From Vitreoscilla filiformis (lineage in GTDB: Bacteria > Pseudomonadota > Gammaproteobacteria > Burkholderiales > Burkholderiaceae_C), in assembly GCF_002222655.1 (NCBI RefSeq), contig NZ_CP022423.1, positions 1,178,001 to 1,242,000 of the forward strand: 64,000 nucleotides of DNA, read 5' to 3'. Position numbers and translations under genes: made by a program. Below the pieces are notes generated by a model. The model was given only the letters and a program-made list of their open reading frames with translations, was not told the origin of the DNA and searched no databases. The first letter of the stretch is position 1. Each line of letters starts with the position of its first letter. Shown here piece by piece: positions 9,525-18,841 of this stretch.

Positions 9525-11411
9525 TCAGATCTCGACCTTGGCCCCCAGCTCCACCACGCGGTTGGAGGGCAGGGCCAGGAAGTCGGCCATGTCGGTGGCG
9601 TTGCGGTGCATGCTGGCGAACAGTTTTTCGCGCCACAGCGCCATGCCGCCGCCGAACGTGGGCGCGACGGTTTCACGCGAGAGGAAATAACTCGTGTCCA
9701 TGTCGTCCAAAGAGACGCCATGGGCTTCGAGCAGGCTCAACGCTGCTGGCAAATCGGGGTCGTCCTTGAAGCCATAGTGCAAGCTGATTTGCCAGCACTC
9801 GTTGTCCAGCGCCTGAAGCACCAGGCGTTGCTCCTCAGGGATGTAAGGCACTTCGTGGTGACGCACCGTGACAAACAGGTTGTGTGCGTGCAGCACCTTG
9901 TTGTGTTTGAGGTTGTGCATCAGCGCGTTGGGGGTCAGCCCTTGGTCGGCCACCAGAAACACTGCTGTGCCCGGCACCCGCACCGGTGGGTGGATGAACA
10001 CCGCATCTAAAAAGCCTTGCAGTTCAATGGCTTCGCTGCGCACCCGTTCGTGCATCAGCTCCCGACCGCGCTTCCAGGTGTGCATCAACAGGAACATGCC
10101 CGCGCCAATCACCAAAGGGAACCAGCCCCCCGCGACCAGCTTGAGCAGGTTGGAAAAGAAGAACGTGATGTCGATGAGGAAGAAAAAACCGGTGGCCAGC
10201 ACACACAGCAGCGGCGGATAACGCCAACCGTAGCGGATGACGTAAAACGTCATCACGGTGGTGATCGTCATGTCCAGCGTCACAGCGATGCCATAGGCCG
10301 AGGCCAAATTCGAGGACGATTTGAACAACGCCACCGCCAGCACGATGAAAACGTAGAGGCTCCAGTTGACGAAGGGCACGTAGATCTGGCCCGTGTCACG
10401 CTCTGAGGTGTGTTTGACGGTCATGCGAGGCAAGATGCCGAGCTGGATGGCTTGCTTCGTGACGGAGAACGCCGCCGAAATCAGGGCCTGCGAAGCGATC
10501 ACGGTGGCGGCGGTGGAGAGAAACACCAGCGGCAAGCGTGACCATTGCGGGGCCATCAAGAAAAAGGGGTTGTCGATGGCTTCGGGGTCTTGGAGCAGCA
10601 TGGCGCCTTGGCCGAAGTAGTTGATCACCAGCGCGGGCATCACCAAGCCGTACCAAGCCAGGCGGATGGGCCGACGGCCAAAGTGACCCATGTCGGCATA
10701 CAGCGCTTCTCCACCCGTGACGCACAGCACCACCGCACCCAATGCGATGAAGGCGATCATCGGCTGTTGCAGGATGAAGTTGGCGGCATACCAGGGATTG
10801 AGGGCCACCAGCACAGCGGGGTTGCCCACGATGTGCGGCAACCCCAGGGCGATCAGCACACCGAACCACACCAGCGTGATGGGGCCAAACAGCTTGCCGA
10901 TGCCACCCGTGCCAAAGCGTTGCACTGCAAACAGCCCCGTCAGAACCACCAAAGTGATGGGGATGACGAAGTTGTGCAGGGCCGGGGCCGCCACCTCCAG
11001 CCCCTCGACGGCGGACAGCACGGAAATCGCCGGTGTGATCACCCCATCGCCATAAAAGACGGCGGTGCCAAACAGGCCGACCACCATCAACGTGTCCCGC
11101 AGCGCGGGCCGATCCTTCACCGCCGTGGTGGCCAAGGCCAGCATGGCGATGAGTCCACCTTCGCCGTTGTTGTCGGCTCGCAAAATGAGCAGCACGTATT
11201 TGATCGAGACGATGATGGTCATCGTCCAAAAGATCAGGCTGAGCACCCCCAGCACGTTGTCAGCCGAGGCCGGAACATGCCCGGCATGAAACACTTCCTT
11301 CAGAGCGTACAGCGGGCTGGTGCCGATGTCGCCGTAGACCACGCCCAGCGCGGCCAAAGTCAAACCCGCCATGGCGGAAGTGGACGGGTGGGAGGTGGAG
11401 GGAGCGCTCAA
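9525..11411 (-). CDS. kup: Low-affinity potassium uptake protein Kup
   Basis: Kup is an inner-membrane K+ uptake permease, probably proton coupled. The product has about 12 membrane helices, the family signature [20 protein letters not shown] near the N-terminus, [20 protein letters not shown] further on, and a soluble C-terminal domain. Length is 628 residues from the TTG at 11411, which best matches the usual Ser/Pro-rich N-terminus. The ATG at 11372 (MAGLTL) is an alternative; neither has a good ribosome binding site. It is convergent with the TAXI gene, with stops 2 nt apart. Confidence 0.93.
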   Translation of the reverse strand: MSAPSTSHPSTSAMAGLTLAALGVVYGDIGTSPLYALKEVFHAGHVPASADNVLGVLSLIFWTMTIIVSIKYVLLILRADNNGEGGLIAMLALATTAVKDRPALRDTLMVVGLFGTAVFYGDGVITPAISVLSAVEGLEVAAPALHNFVIPITLVVLTGLFAVQRFGTGGIGKLFGPITLVWFGVLIALGLPHIVGNPAVLVALNPWYAANFILQQPMIAFIALGAVVLCVTGGEALYADMGHFGRRPIRLAWYGLVMPALVINYFGQGAMLLQDPEAIDNPFFLMAPQWSRLPLVFLSTAATVIASQALISAAFSVTKQAIQLGILPRMTVKHTSERDTGQIYVPFVNWSLYVFIVLAVALFKSSSNLASAYGIAVTLDMTITTVMTFYVIRYGWRYPPLLCVLATGFFFLIDITFFFSNLLKLVAGGWFPLVIGAGMFLLMHTWKRGRELMHERVRSEAIELQGFLDAVFIHPPVRVPGTAVFLVADQGLTPNALMHNLKHNKVLHAHNLFVTVRHHEVPYIPEEQRLVLQALDNECWQISLHYGFKDDPDLPAALSLLEAHGVSLDDMDTSYFLSRETVAPTFGGGMALWREKLFASMHRNATDMADFLALPSNRVVELGAKVEI

Positions 11412-11478
11412 CTGACAACCGTTTCGACAATGTGAAACGGCGATTGTGCGCTGCCGCAAACCGATTTCGGTGGGGAAA

Positions 11479-12756
11479 TCAGTCGTACACCTCGGCGTAG
11501 GGGTCGGTGGCTTCCAATTCGTAGGCTGCGGCCAACATCGCTAGGCGGCCAATCACGCCATACATGTAAAACCGGTTGGGGGCACTGGCGCCCGGGCGCA
11601 TGTCGCGCTTGGGCAGATGGTGGCTTTCGGCAAACGCCAGCGGGACAAAACCAGCGCCAGGTGCGTTCAGGTTCTCGTCCACGGCGCGTTCGGCGTGAAC
11701 GCGGTAGAACCCCCCGACCACGTAGCGATCCAGGGTGTACACCACGGGTTCGGCCACCGCGTCGTGAACGCGCTCGTAAGTGGGCACCCCTTCTTGGATG
11801 ATGAGCCGCTGCGGCAGAGGGGGCGCAGTGGTGTCGGAGGCCAAGTCGTCCAGCTCTTTGGCGTCGCGCACGGTCAACACGCGGGCGCCGTGGGTGCCGT
11901 CGTCGGCCTTGATCACCACGAACGGTTTCTCCGCGATGCCATATTCCTTGTGCTTGCGGCGAATTTTGGCCAGCAGGGCATCGGCCTGGGTTTGCAGCGC
12001 TTCGACGCCGGATCGCGTGCTGGTATCCACGGCATCGCAGCGCGTGAACAGCGGGTTGATGAGCCACGGATCCATGCCCAGCAGTTTGGCGAACTTCTTG
12101 GCCACTTCCTCGTAGGCTTGGAAGTGCTGGCTCTTGCGGCGCACGCCCCAGCCTGCGTGCAGGGGCGGCAGCAAGTACTGCTCATGCAACCCTTGCAAGA
12201 TGGCTGGCGTGCCTGCGGACAGGTCGGTGTTGAGCAGGATGGTGCAAGGGTCAAAGTGCTTCAAACCCAAGCGGCGCGGGGTGCGCACCATGGGTTCGAG
12301 CATCAGGTGCTCCCCTTCGGGCAGGTCGATGCGCAAGGGGGCCGACAGCGTTGGGTCAAGCGCCCCCAGACGCACGTTCAAGCCTGCCTGCGTGAAGATT
12401 TGAATCAGGCGCTGCACGCTTGTCCGGTAGGCCGCTTGCGGCAACAGGCGCGGCTCCGGAATCAACAGCAGATTGCGCGCTTCTGGGCAGATTTTCTCGA
12501 TGGCAGCCATGGCCGCCTGCACGGCCAGGGGCAGCATGTCGGGCGTGAGGTGGTTGAAGCCTGTCGGGAACAGGTCGGTGTCAACCGGGGTGAGTTTGTA
12601 GCCGGCGTTGCGGATGTCCACCGAAGCGTAGAACGCCGGGGTGTGCTCCATCCATTCCAAGCGGAACCAGCGTTCAATGGCTGGTGTGGATTCGAGGATG
12701 CGTTGTTCCAGCTCGTTGATCGGGCCGGTGAGTGCAGTGACGAGGTGAGGAACCAT
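11479..12756 (-). CDS. gshA: Glutamate-cysteine ligase (T. ferrooxidans-type)
   Basis: This enzyme catalyses ATP-dependent formation of gamma-glutamylcysteine, the first step of glutathione synthesis. The 425-residue sequence ([18 protein letters not shown] at the start, [20 protein letters not shown] in the ATP-grasp-like part, [20 protein letters not shown] at the end) matches the proteobacterial GshA family that is distinct from E. coli GshA. The ATG at 12756 is chosen because the extra upstream residues of the open frame read through the amtB terminator. It stands alone between kup and amtB. Confidence 0.88.
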   Translation of the reverse strand: MVPHLVTALTGPINELEQRILESTPAIERWFRLEWMEHTPAFYASVDIRNAGYKLTPVDTDLFPTGFNHLTPDMLPLAVQAAMAAIEKICPEARNLLLIPEPRLLPQAAYRTSVQRLIQIFTQAGLNVRLGALDPTLSAPLRIDLPEGEHLMLEPMVRTPRRLGLKHFDPCTILLNTDLSAGTPAILQGLHEQYLLPPLHAGWGVRRKSQHFQAYEEVAKKFAKLLGMDPWLINPLFTRCDAVDTSTRSGVEALQTQADALLAKIRRKHKEYGIAEKPFVVIKADDGTHGARVLTVRDAKELDDLASDTTAPPLPQRLIIQEGVPTYERVHDAVAEPVVYTLDRYVVGGFYRVHAERAVDENLNAPGAGFVPLAFAESHHLPKRDMRPGASAPNRFYMYGVIGRLAMLAAAYELEATDPYAEVYD

Positions 12757-12824
12757 GGCGGGCTGATCCTGCGGAATCCAAGCGGAGAGCGAACGATTCT
12801 GGCAGATGGGGGCGCCTCGCCCAT

Positions 12825-12851
12825 AAAAAAAGGGCCACCTTGCGGCGGCCC
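12825..12851 (-). terminator. Rho-independent terminator of glnK-amtB
   Basis: Read leftward, GGGCCGCC-GCAA-GGTGGCCC forms a GC-rich stem with one G-U pair, followed directly by a run of seven T. It lies 60 nt past the amtB stop and before gshA. Confidence 0.85.
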
Positions 12852-12913
12852 CCAAACTCGCTCCGAAATCGGGCAAAGGACGGTGCTTTCTGGGGGCACC
12901 GCCCTGGGACGGA

Positions 12914-14455
12914 TCACTTGTTGTAGGCAGTTTCGCCGTGCGAGGTGATGTCCAGACCTTCGCGTTCTTCTTCTTCCGGCACGCGCAGGCCGATCACCAG
13001 ATCCACCAACTTGTAGGCGATGACCGAGACCACGGTCGACCACACCACGGTGATCAGCACGGCCTTGAGCTGCGTCCAGACTTGGGTGGCGATGCTGTAC
13101 ACATCCGGGGCGATCATGGAGGCGGTCACCCAGTCACCGACGGCGCTCGGGCCACCGAGGTTGGGCGAGTTGAACACACCCGTCAGCAGCGCACCCAGGA
13201 TGCCGCAGACACCGTGGACGCCGAACACATCCAGCGAGTCGTCCGCGCCCAGCATTTTCTTCAGGCCGGTCACGCCCCACAGGCCAGCGAAGCCCGCGAT
13301 GGCACCGATGATCAGCGCACCGCCGATGCCCACGTTGCCAGCCGCCGGGGTGATCGCCACCAGACCCGCCACAGCGCCCGAAGCTGCACCCAGCATGGAG
13401 GCTTTGCCCTTGTGCAGGGCTTCACCCACGCTCCAGCCCAGCACGGCGGCAGCGGTAGCGACGAAGGTGTTGATGAAGGCCAGGGCAGCAAAGCCGTTGG
13501 CTTCCAGGGCCGAACCAGCGTTGAAACCGAACCAGCCCACCCACAGCAGCGACGCACCGACCATGGTCAGGGTCAGGCTGTGCGGAGCCATCGCTTCGCG
13601 GCCATAACCGACACGCTTGCCGATCATGTAAGCCCCCACCAGACCCGCCACAGCGGCATTGATGTGAACCACGGTGCCGCCAGCGAAGTCCAGGGCGCCC
13701 ATTTGCCAGATGAAACCGGCCTTGGCGTTCATGGCATCGACCACTTCAGCGCCGGTGTAGGCGTCCGGGCCCATCCAGTACCAGACCATGTGTGCCACGG
13801 GCAGATAGCTGAAGGTGAACCAAATCACCATGAAAGCCAGCACCGCCGAGAACTTGGCACGCTCTGCGAAAGCGCCCACGATCAGCGCGCAAGTGATGCC
13901 TGCGAACGTGGCCTGGAAGGCTGCGAACACGATTTCGGGGATGTAGACCCCCTTGCTGAAGGTCGCCGCCGGGGCGAAGCTGCCGGCAACGTTGTCCCAG
14001 ACGCCCTTCATGAACAGGCGATCAAAGCCACCGATGAAGGCGTTGCCTTCCGTGAAGGCCAAGCTGTAGCCGTAGAGCGCCCACAGCACGACGATCATCG
14101 AGAACGTCACCATCACTTGCATCAGCACGGACAGCATGTTCTTGCTGCGCACCAAACCACCGTAGAACAGCGCCAGACCCGGCACCGTCATCAGGATGAC
14201 CAGCAGGGTGGACAGCATCATCCAGCCGGTGTCGCCCTTGTCAAATTTGGGCGCTGCGGCTGGAGCGGCATCAGAAGCGGTTTCGGACGCTGCTTCCGCA
14301 GCGGCAGGCGCCGCCTCAGAGGCTTTGGCGACACTGGCGGCATCGGTCGTGGCAGACGCTGCCACCGGAGCCGAGGCAGGTTCCTCTGCGAAGGAGGTTC
14401 CCGCGAAGCCCAGAGCGGCGAAGCTCAGGGCCAGGGAGACAAGTAGTTTTTTCAT
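12914..14455 (-). CDS. amtB: Ammonium transporter AmtB
   Basis: AmtB is an inner-membrane trimeric ammonium channel. The 513-residue precursor has a signal peptide (MKKLLVSLALSFAALGFAGT), an Ala/Glu/Ser-rich periplasmic stretch of about 60 residues, and then the 11-helix Amt core, including GGTVVHINAAVAGLVGAYM and DDSLDVFGVHGVCGILGALL with the twin-histidine and pore regions. Its C-terminal tail (EEEREGLDITSHGETAY) is the part that binds PII. It lies 25 nt downstream of glnK, the usual PII-transporter pair. The ATG at 14464 is an alternative start. Confidence 0.96.
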   Translation of the reverse strand: MKKLLVSLALSFAALGFAGTSFAEEPASAPVAASATTDAASVAKASEAAPAAAEAASETASDAAPAAAPKFDKGDTGWMMLSTLLVILMTVPGLALFYGGLVRSKNMLSVLMQVMVTFSMIVVLWALYGYSLAFTEGNAFIGGFDRLFMKGVWDNVAGSFAPAATFSKGVYIPEIVFAAFQATFAGITCALIVGAFAERAKFSAVLAFMVIWFTFSYLPVAHMVWYWMGPDAYTGAEVVDAMNAKAGFIWQMGALDFAGGTVVHINAAVAGLVGAYMIGKRVGYGREAMAPHSLTLTMVGASLLWVGWFGFNAGSALEANGFAALAFINTFVATAAAVLGWSVGEALHKGKASMLGAASGAVAGLVAITPAAGNVGIGGALIIGAIAGFAGLWGVTGLKKMLGADDSLDVFGVHGVCGILGALLTGVFNSPNLGGPSAVGDWVTASMIAPDVYSIATQVWTQLKAVLITVVWSTVVSVIAYKLVDLVIGLRVPEEEEREGLDITSHGETAYNK

Positions 14456-14480
14456 AACGGGCATCGGCAAAGGGAGGGGG

Positions 14481-14969
<489 letters not shown>

Positions 14970-14973
14970 TCAA

Positions 14974-14988
14974 GCACAGTCATGGTGC
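14974..14988. promoter_or_regulatory. NtrC-type enhancer box 1
   Basis: GCACAGTCATGGTGC fits the dyad GCAC-N7-GTGC seen in NtrC sites. It lies about 100 bp upstream of the inferred sigma-54 start of glnK, the usual enhancer distance. Confidence 0.65.
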
Positions 14989-15002
14989 TGGTGCTGGCTT
15001 TT

Positions 15003-15017
15003 GCACCAAAAACGTGC
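15003..15017. promoter_or_regulatory. NtrC-type enhancer box 2
   Basis: GCACCAAAAACGTGC is a second GCAC-N7-GTGC dyad, 29 bp from the first (close to three helical turns). The pair suggests cooperative NtrC binding upstream of glnK-amtB. Confidence 0.65.
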
Positions 15018-15099
15018 TGATGTGTCCTGCCTGTACAGGATTCACGCCCCAGATGAGCCCGCCCAGAATGCCTGCCGCAGACACGGGAGGGGCACAGGT

Positions 15100-15388
15100 A
15101 TGTCATTAGCGCTGATCCACGCACGGGCGTTGGACGGACTTCACGCACCCGCCGTGCAGGTCGAGGTTCACTTGGCCAATGGCTTGCCCAGCTTCACTTT
15201 GGTGGGGCTGGCGGACACCGAAGTCAAAGAGGCGCGTGAACGGGTGCGAGCCGCGCTGTTGCAAAGCGGGTTGAGTTTTCCGCACAACAAACGCGTCACG
15301 GTCAATTTGGCGCCAGCGGATTTGCCCAAGGAATCCGGGCGCTTCGATCTGCCGATCGCCCTGGGGGTGTTGGCGGCACAAGGGGAGT
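15100..15388 (+). CDS. comM: ComM (YifB) exon 1, N-terminal part
   Basis: ComM is a hexameric AAA+ branch-migration helicase used in natural transformation. This exon encodes the first 96 codons of the N-terminal domain (MSLALIHARALDGL, VEVHLANGLPSFTLVGL, NLAPADLPKESGRFDLPIA), then breaks inside a codon at a group II intron. The ATG at 15100 follows GGGAGGGG by 6-7 nt. Joining 15388 to 17399 gives LAAQGELDAAKLATCEFAGE, colinear with E. coli ComM without gaps. The joined protein is 511 residues, close to the normal 506. Confidence 0.95.
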
Positions 15389-15845
15389 GTGCGCCCAGCA
15401 TGGGCGTGAGCTTATGGGGTGAAAGTCCCCTGTGGGAGTACCGGCCTGGACGCGAAGAGCGAGCAGGACAACCACGAGTCGAGGGCAAGGGCGTCGCTGC
15501 GAGGCGGGGTCTGGAGGAAGCCGTAGACAAGAGGTGCGAGGCGACGAACAGAAACCACATAGAGGAGGCCTAGGACGCCAGACGAGCCGGCACTGGATGG
15601 CGAAGTCTGATGGTACAGCGTCTAGGGTAGATGTGGCGCTTGTGCATCGACAGTTCACGTTCTTACCTGGGGAGGTCTGCATCACGTGCGGCATGGAAGG
15701 AAACGCTTTGCAAGGAAGGATCCCGGAATGGGATGTACCGGGTTATCAACGTCCTAGCGCCGTGGGGAGCTGCCCCCTGCGAGACGAAGAAACAGGCAGC
15801 GCCCTTGCGAGCCATGCAGCGCGTGGCGTGGCAACACGTTGCGTG

Positions 15846-17285
15846 ATGGTGCAGAAGTCAGCAGAGGCCGTAGTAGGGGCGCAGGTTAAGCGCGCTGAAG
15901 GGCCGAACAACGAGAGACAAGGAGCAGACACAGCCATCTCGACGGCACCGGTGAACCCGAAGCGGGGGAGGTGTGCGGGCGGCGGTGGAGGTGAGAAACG
16001 AGCCTTGAGACAAGACGAAGTGAAGCGAGAAGGACTGCTAGAAAAGGTGCTGGACAGGGACAACCTGTTGAAGGCGTGGAAGCGGGTGAGGGCCAACAAA
16101 GGAGCGCCGGGCATAGACGGCGTGACGGTGGAGGACTACCCGGAACAAGCGCGGCAACACTGGCCCAGGATCAAGGAGCAGATCGAGCGAGGGCGCTACG
16201 AGCCGCAGCCGGTCAGGAGGGTGGAAATCCCGAAGGCTGGAGGAGGCAAGAGGGCGCTGGGCATCCCGACCGTGATGGACAGGGTGATCCAGCAAGCCAT
16301 AGCGCAGGTGCTGAGCCCGCTGTACGAGGTGGAGTTCAGTGCGAACAGCTACGGGTTCCGACCAGGCCGCAATGCACACCAGGCGATCAAGCAGGTGCAG
16401 CAAGACGTCAAGCAGGGCTACAAATTCGCGGTGGACATGGACTTGGCCAAGTTCTTCGACACGGTCGATCACGACGTGTTGATGGGGCTGCTGGGCCGCA
16501 CCATCGGGGACAAGGTGCTGCTGAGGTTGATAGGCAACTACCTGAGAGCAGGGGTGCTGGTGGGATACCGCGTAGAGCCGAGCGAAGTGGGGACGCCACA
16601 AGGCGGGCCGCTGTCGCCGTTACTGGGCAATGTGATGTTGCACGAGCTGGACAAGCAACTGCACAGCAGAGGGCACAGGTTTGCGCGCTATGCGGACGAT
16701 GTGGTGATTTTGGTGCGCAGCCTGAGGGCGGGGCATCGGGTGATGCACAGCGTCAAGAAGTTTGTGGAGGCAAAACTCAAGCTCAGGGTAAATCAGGCGA
16801 AGAGCCAGGTTGCGCCGATGGGAGAGTGCAAATTCCTAGGCTTCACGATCAAGGCGGGCAAGATACGGTGGCACAAGAAGACGGTGGAGAACTTCAAAAG
16901 CCGGGTGCGGGGGCTGACGAGGAAAGGCTGGGGGGTGTCGATGGATCACCGACTGGCTGAACTGAGAAAGCACGTGCAAGGGTGGATGCAGTACTACGGC
17001 ATCAGTCAGTATTGGAGGCCCGTACCGGGGCTAGACGAATGGATCAGAAGGCGGATGCGATCGGTCTACTGGAAACGGTGGAAGAGGAGCAGGACGAAGA
17101 TCCGGGAGTTGTTGAGGCTGGGCGTGAATAGACGCATGGCCTTTAGGCACGGACTGAGTGGCAAGGGGAACTGGCGCATGGCCAGGAGTCCGGCGTTGCG
17201 AATCGCGTTGACAAACGAGAGGTTGCACGAGACGGGCCTGGTGAGCGTGGTGGCCCTGTGGAAGAAGGCTCAGGGGTATACCTGA
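15846..17285 (+). CDS. ltrA: Group II intron reverse transcriptase/maturase
   Basis: This 479-residue intron-encoded protein helps fold and splice its intron and copies it into new DNA sites. It shows the RT0 region (DNLLKAWKRVRANKGAPGID), RT1-RT4 (RALGIPTVMDRVIQQAIAQV, SYGFRPGRNAHQAI, DMDLAKFFDTVDHD), GTPQGGPLSPLLGN, the catalytic YADD at 282-285, and a maturase X domain (RGLTRKGWGVSMDHRLAELR onward). No DNA-binding/HNH part follows. The ATG at 15846 gives the normal length; the frame is open further upstream through intron domain I. It looks intact, so the intron may be active. Confidence 0.93.
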   Translation: MVQKSAEAVVGAQVKRAEGPNNERQGADTAISTAPVNPKRGRCAGGGGGEKRALRQDEVKREGLLEKVLDRDNLLKAWKRVRANKGAPGIDGVTVEDYPEQARQHWPRIKEQIERGRYEPQPVRRVEIPKAGGGKRALGIPTVMDRVIQQAIAQVLSPLYEVEFSANSYGFRPGRNAHQAIKQVQQDVKQGYKFAVDMDLAKFFDTVDHDVLMGLLGRTIGDKVLLRLIGNYLRAGVLVGYRVEPSEVGTPQGGPLSPLLGNVMLHELDKQLHSRGHRFARYADDVVILVRSLRAGHRVMHSVKKFVEAKLKLRVNQAKSQVAPMGECKFLGFTIKAGKIRWHKKTVENFKSRVRGLTRKGWGVSMDHRLAELRKHVQGWMQYYGISQYWRPVPGLDEWIRRRMRSVYWKRWKRSRTKIRELLRLGVNRRMAFRHGLSGKGNWRMARSPALRIALTNERLHETGLVSVVALWKKAQGYT

Positions 17286-17329
17286 GCGGGAAGGAGAAGC
17301 GAGCTTCGTCGAGCGAGCCGACTTGTTGA

Positions 17330-17361
17330 ACCGCCCACTGCGGACCCGCATGGTGGGTGGT
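17330..17361 (+). ncRNA. Group II intron domain V
   Basis: ACCGCCCAC pairs with GTGGGTGGT (one G-U), then a TGCG/CGCA upper stem with a GACC loop and a 2-nt bulge (TG) on the 3' side. This is the size and shape of the catalytic domain V hairpin. Domain VI follows at about 17369-17391. Confidence 0.85.
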
Positions 17362-17398
17362 GTGGGAGCTGGGGGCTAAAGACCCCCGGCTACCCGAT

Positions 17399-18645
17399 TG
17401 GACGCGGCCAAGCTGGCCACCTGTGAGTTTGCGGGTGAGTTGTCGCTGACCGGGGAGTTGCGTCCGATCCGAGGGGCGTTGGCTTTGGCGCTGGCGGCCA
17501 GTCAGGTGCCTGAGGGCCAGCGCCGCACGCTGGTGCTGCCACCATCCAGTGCCGCCGAGGCCGCCCGCATCACCCAATTGGATGTGCGGGTGGCACATCA
17601 TCTGCGCGATGTGGTGGCCGCCATGCGCCCCGGTGGTCACTTGGAGCACCTGCCCCGTGCCGAGGGCGCAGCGGTGGCTCCCCACTGTTCTGGGCCTGAT
17701 TTGGCCGATGTGCGGGGGCAAACGTTGGCCCGTCGCGCATTGGAAGTGGCCGCCGCCGGCGGGCACAGCATTTTGCTTGTGGGGCCGCCCGGGTCGGGCA
17801 AATCGATGCTGGCCCAGCGGTTGCCCGGCTTGCTACCCCCGATGAGCGAAGCGGAAGCCTTGGCCAGTGCGGCGATTCAAGGGTTGGTAGGCGCTCACTT
17901 GGAACCTGCTGCGTGGCGGCATCGCCCATTGAGGGCGCCGCACCACAGCGCAAGTGCCGTGGCTTTGGTGGGGGGAGGTTCTCCGCCGAGACCGGGGGAA
18001 ATTTCGCTGGCGCACGCGGGGGTGTTGTTTCTGGACGAGCTGCCAGAGTTTCAGCGCACGGCGTTAGAGGCGTTGCGCGAGCCTCTGGAGTCAGGCGCCG
18101 TCACCATTTCAAGAGCGGGGCGGCAGGCGCGCTTTCCTGCGGCCTTCCAGTTGGTGGCCGCGATGAACCCATGCCCATGTGGCTGGTTGGGAGGGGCTTC
18201 CCTGGGGCGGCACTGCCGTTGTACGCCGGAAAGCGTGCGTCGCTACCAAGCGCGGCTGTCCGGCCCGCTGCTGGATCGCATCGACATGCAAGTGGAGGTG
18301 CCTGCGGTTCCACCGGAGGAGTTGTTGAGTCCCCGTCCCCAAGAGTCTTCTGCCGACGTGGCGCAGCGTGTGGCGCAAGCACGGGCACGTCAGTGGGCAC
18401 GGCAGCAAGGGACGAACGCAGCCTTGGCGGCTGGGCAGGTCGATGCCCATTGTCAGTTGACCCCAGCGGCGCGGGCGTTTGTTCAGGCCGCAGCGCAGCG
18501 CCTGGGATGGTCGGGGCGCAGTCTGCATCGAGTGCTCAAACTGGCGCGGACGATCGCCGATTTGGCGGAGGCTGGCCCCGTGGACGTGGCGCAATTGGCA
18601 GAAGCCATCCAATACCGACGCGCCTTGCCTGAGGGAGCGGGGTAA
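17399..18645 (+). CDS. comM: ComM (YifB) exon 2, AAA+ and C-terminal domains
   Basis: This is the main body of ComM. It begins mid-codon and carries the rest of the N-terminal domain (FAGELSLTGELRPIRGALAL), the AAA+ core with Walker A GPPGSGKSMLAQRLPGLLPP, Walker B VLFLDELPEFQRTALEALRE, the sensor region FQLVAAMNPCPCG, and a C-terminal helical domain (RVLKLARTIADLAEAGPVDV). The exon is intact to its stop. Function depends on splicing of the intron; without it, translation from exon 1 runs into intron sequence and stops at 15573. Confidence 0.95.
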
Positions 18646-18841
18646 CCCTTCAGGGGTGCGGTACGCTTTCTGCACTGCACAAAATAGCTAGGGGTTCTGT
18701 GCGGGCGGGCCACCGTCCACGGGTAGGATCATGCCTGCGAACAAGCCAGCCCGGGATCGGTCGGGGCTTGTCGAGACCAAGCACAGGAGTCATTGGCATG
18801 AGGGTGGCCGGCGTGATCCGTCGTTTTCCGCGTTGATCGAG

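Larger units (their letters stand above)
15389..17398 (+). mobile_element. Group II intron inserted in comM
   Basis: The element starts with GTGCG, as group II introns do (GUGYG), and ends in GAT (consensus AY). It contains a maturase gene, a domain V hairpin and a domain VI stem (GCTGGGGG/CCCCCGGC) with a candidate branch-point A at 17392, 7 nt from the end. Excision of exactly 2,010 nt restores the comM frame (GAG-T|TG-GAC). The GTGTG at 15387 is an alternative 5' end, but paired with an end at 17399 it would leave one residue fewer (QGE-DAAK) and fit the family less well. The intron protein lacks an HNH endonuclease domain. The structural subclass is not determined. Confidence 0.93.

Noticed and set aside
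15411..15435. TCCCCT in the intron as exon-binding site for AGGGGA of exon 1
   Set aside because: The match is real but lies in a conserved GGTGAAAGTCC hairpin near the 5' end, not in a typical exon-binding loop; not claimed.
15432..15845. N-terminal extension of the intron maturase frame
   Set aside because: It lies in intron domain I, has no RT motif and would make the protein far longer than the family. The start at 15846 gives the normal length.
18731..18841. An earlier ATG for the first large glycosyltransferase
   Set aside because: The extra 37 residues have no counterpart in the paralogue, whose start aligns with the ATG at 18842.
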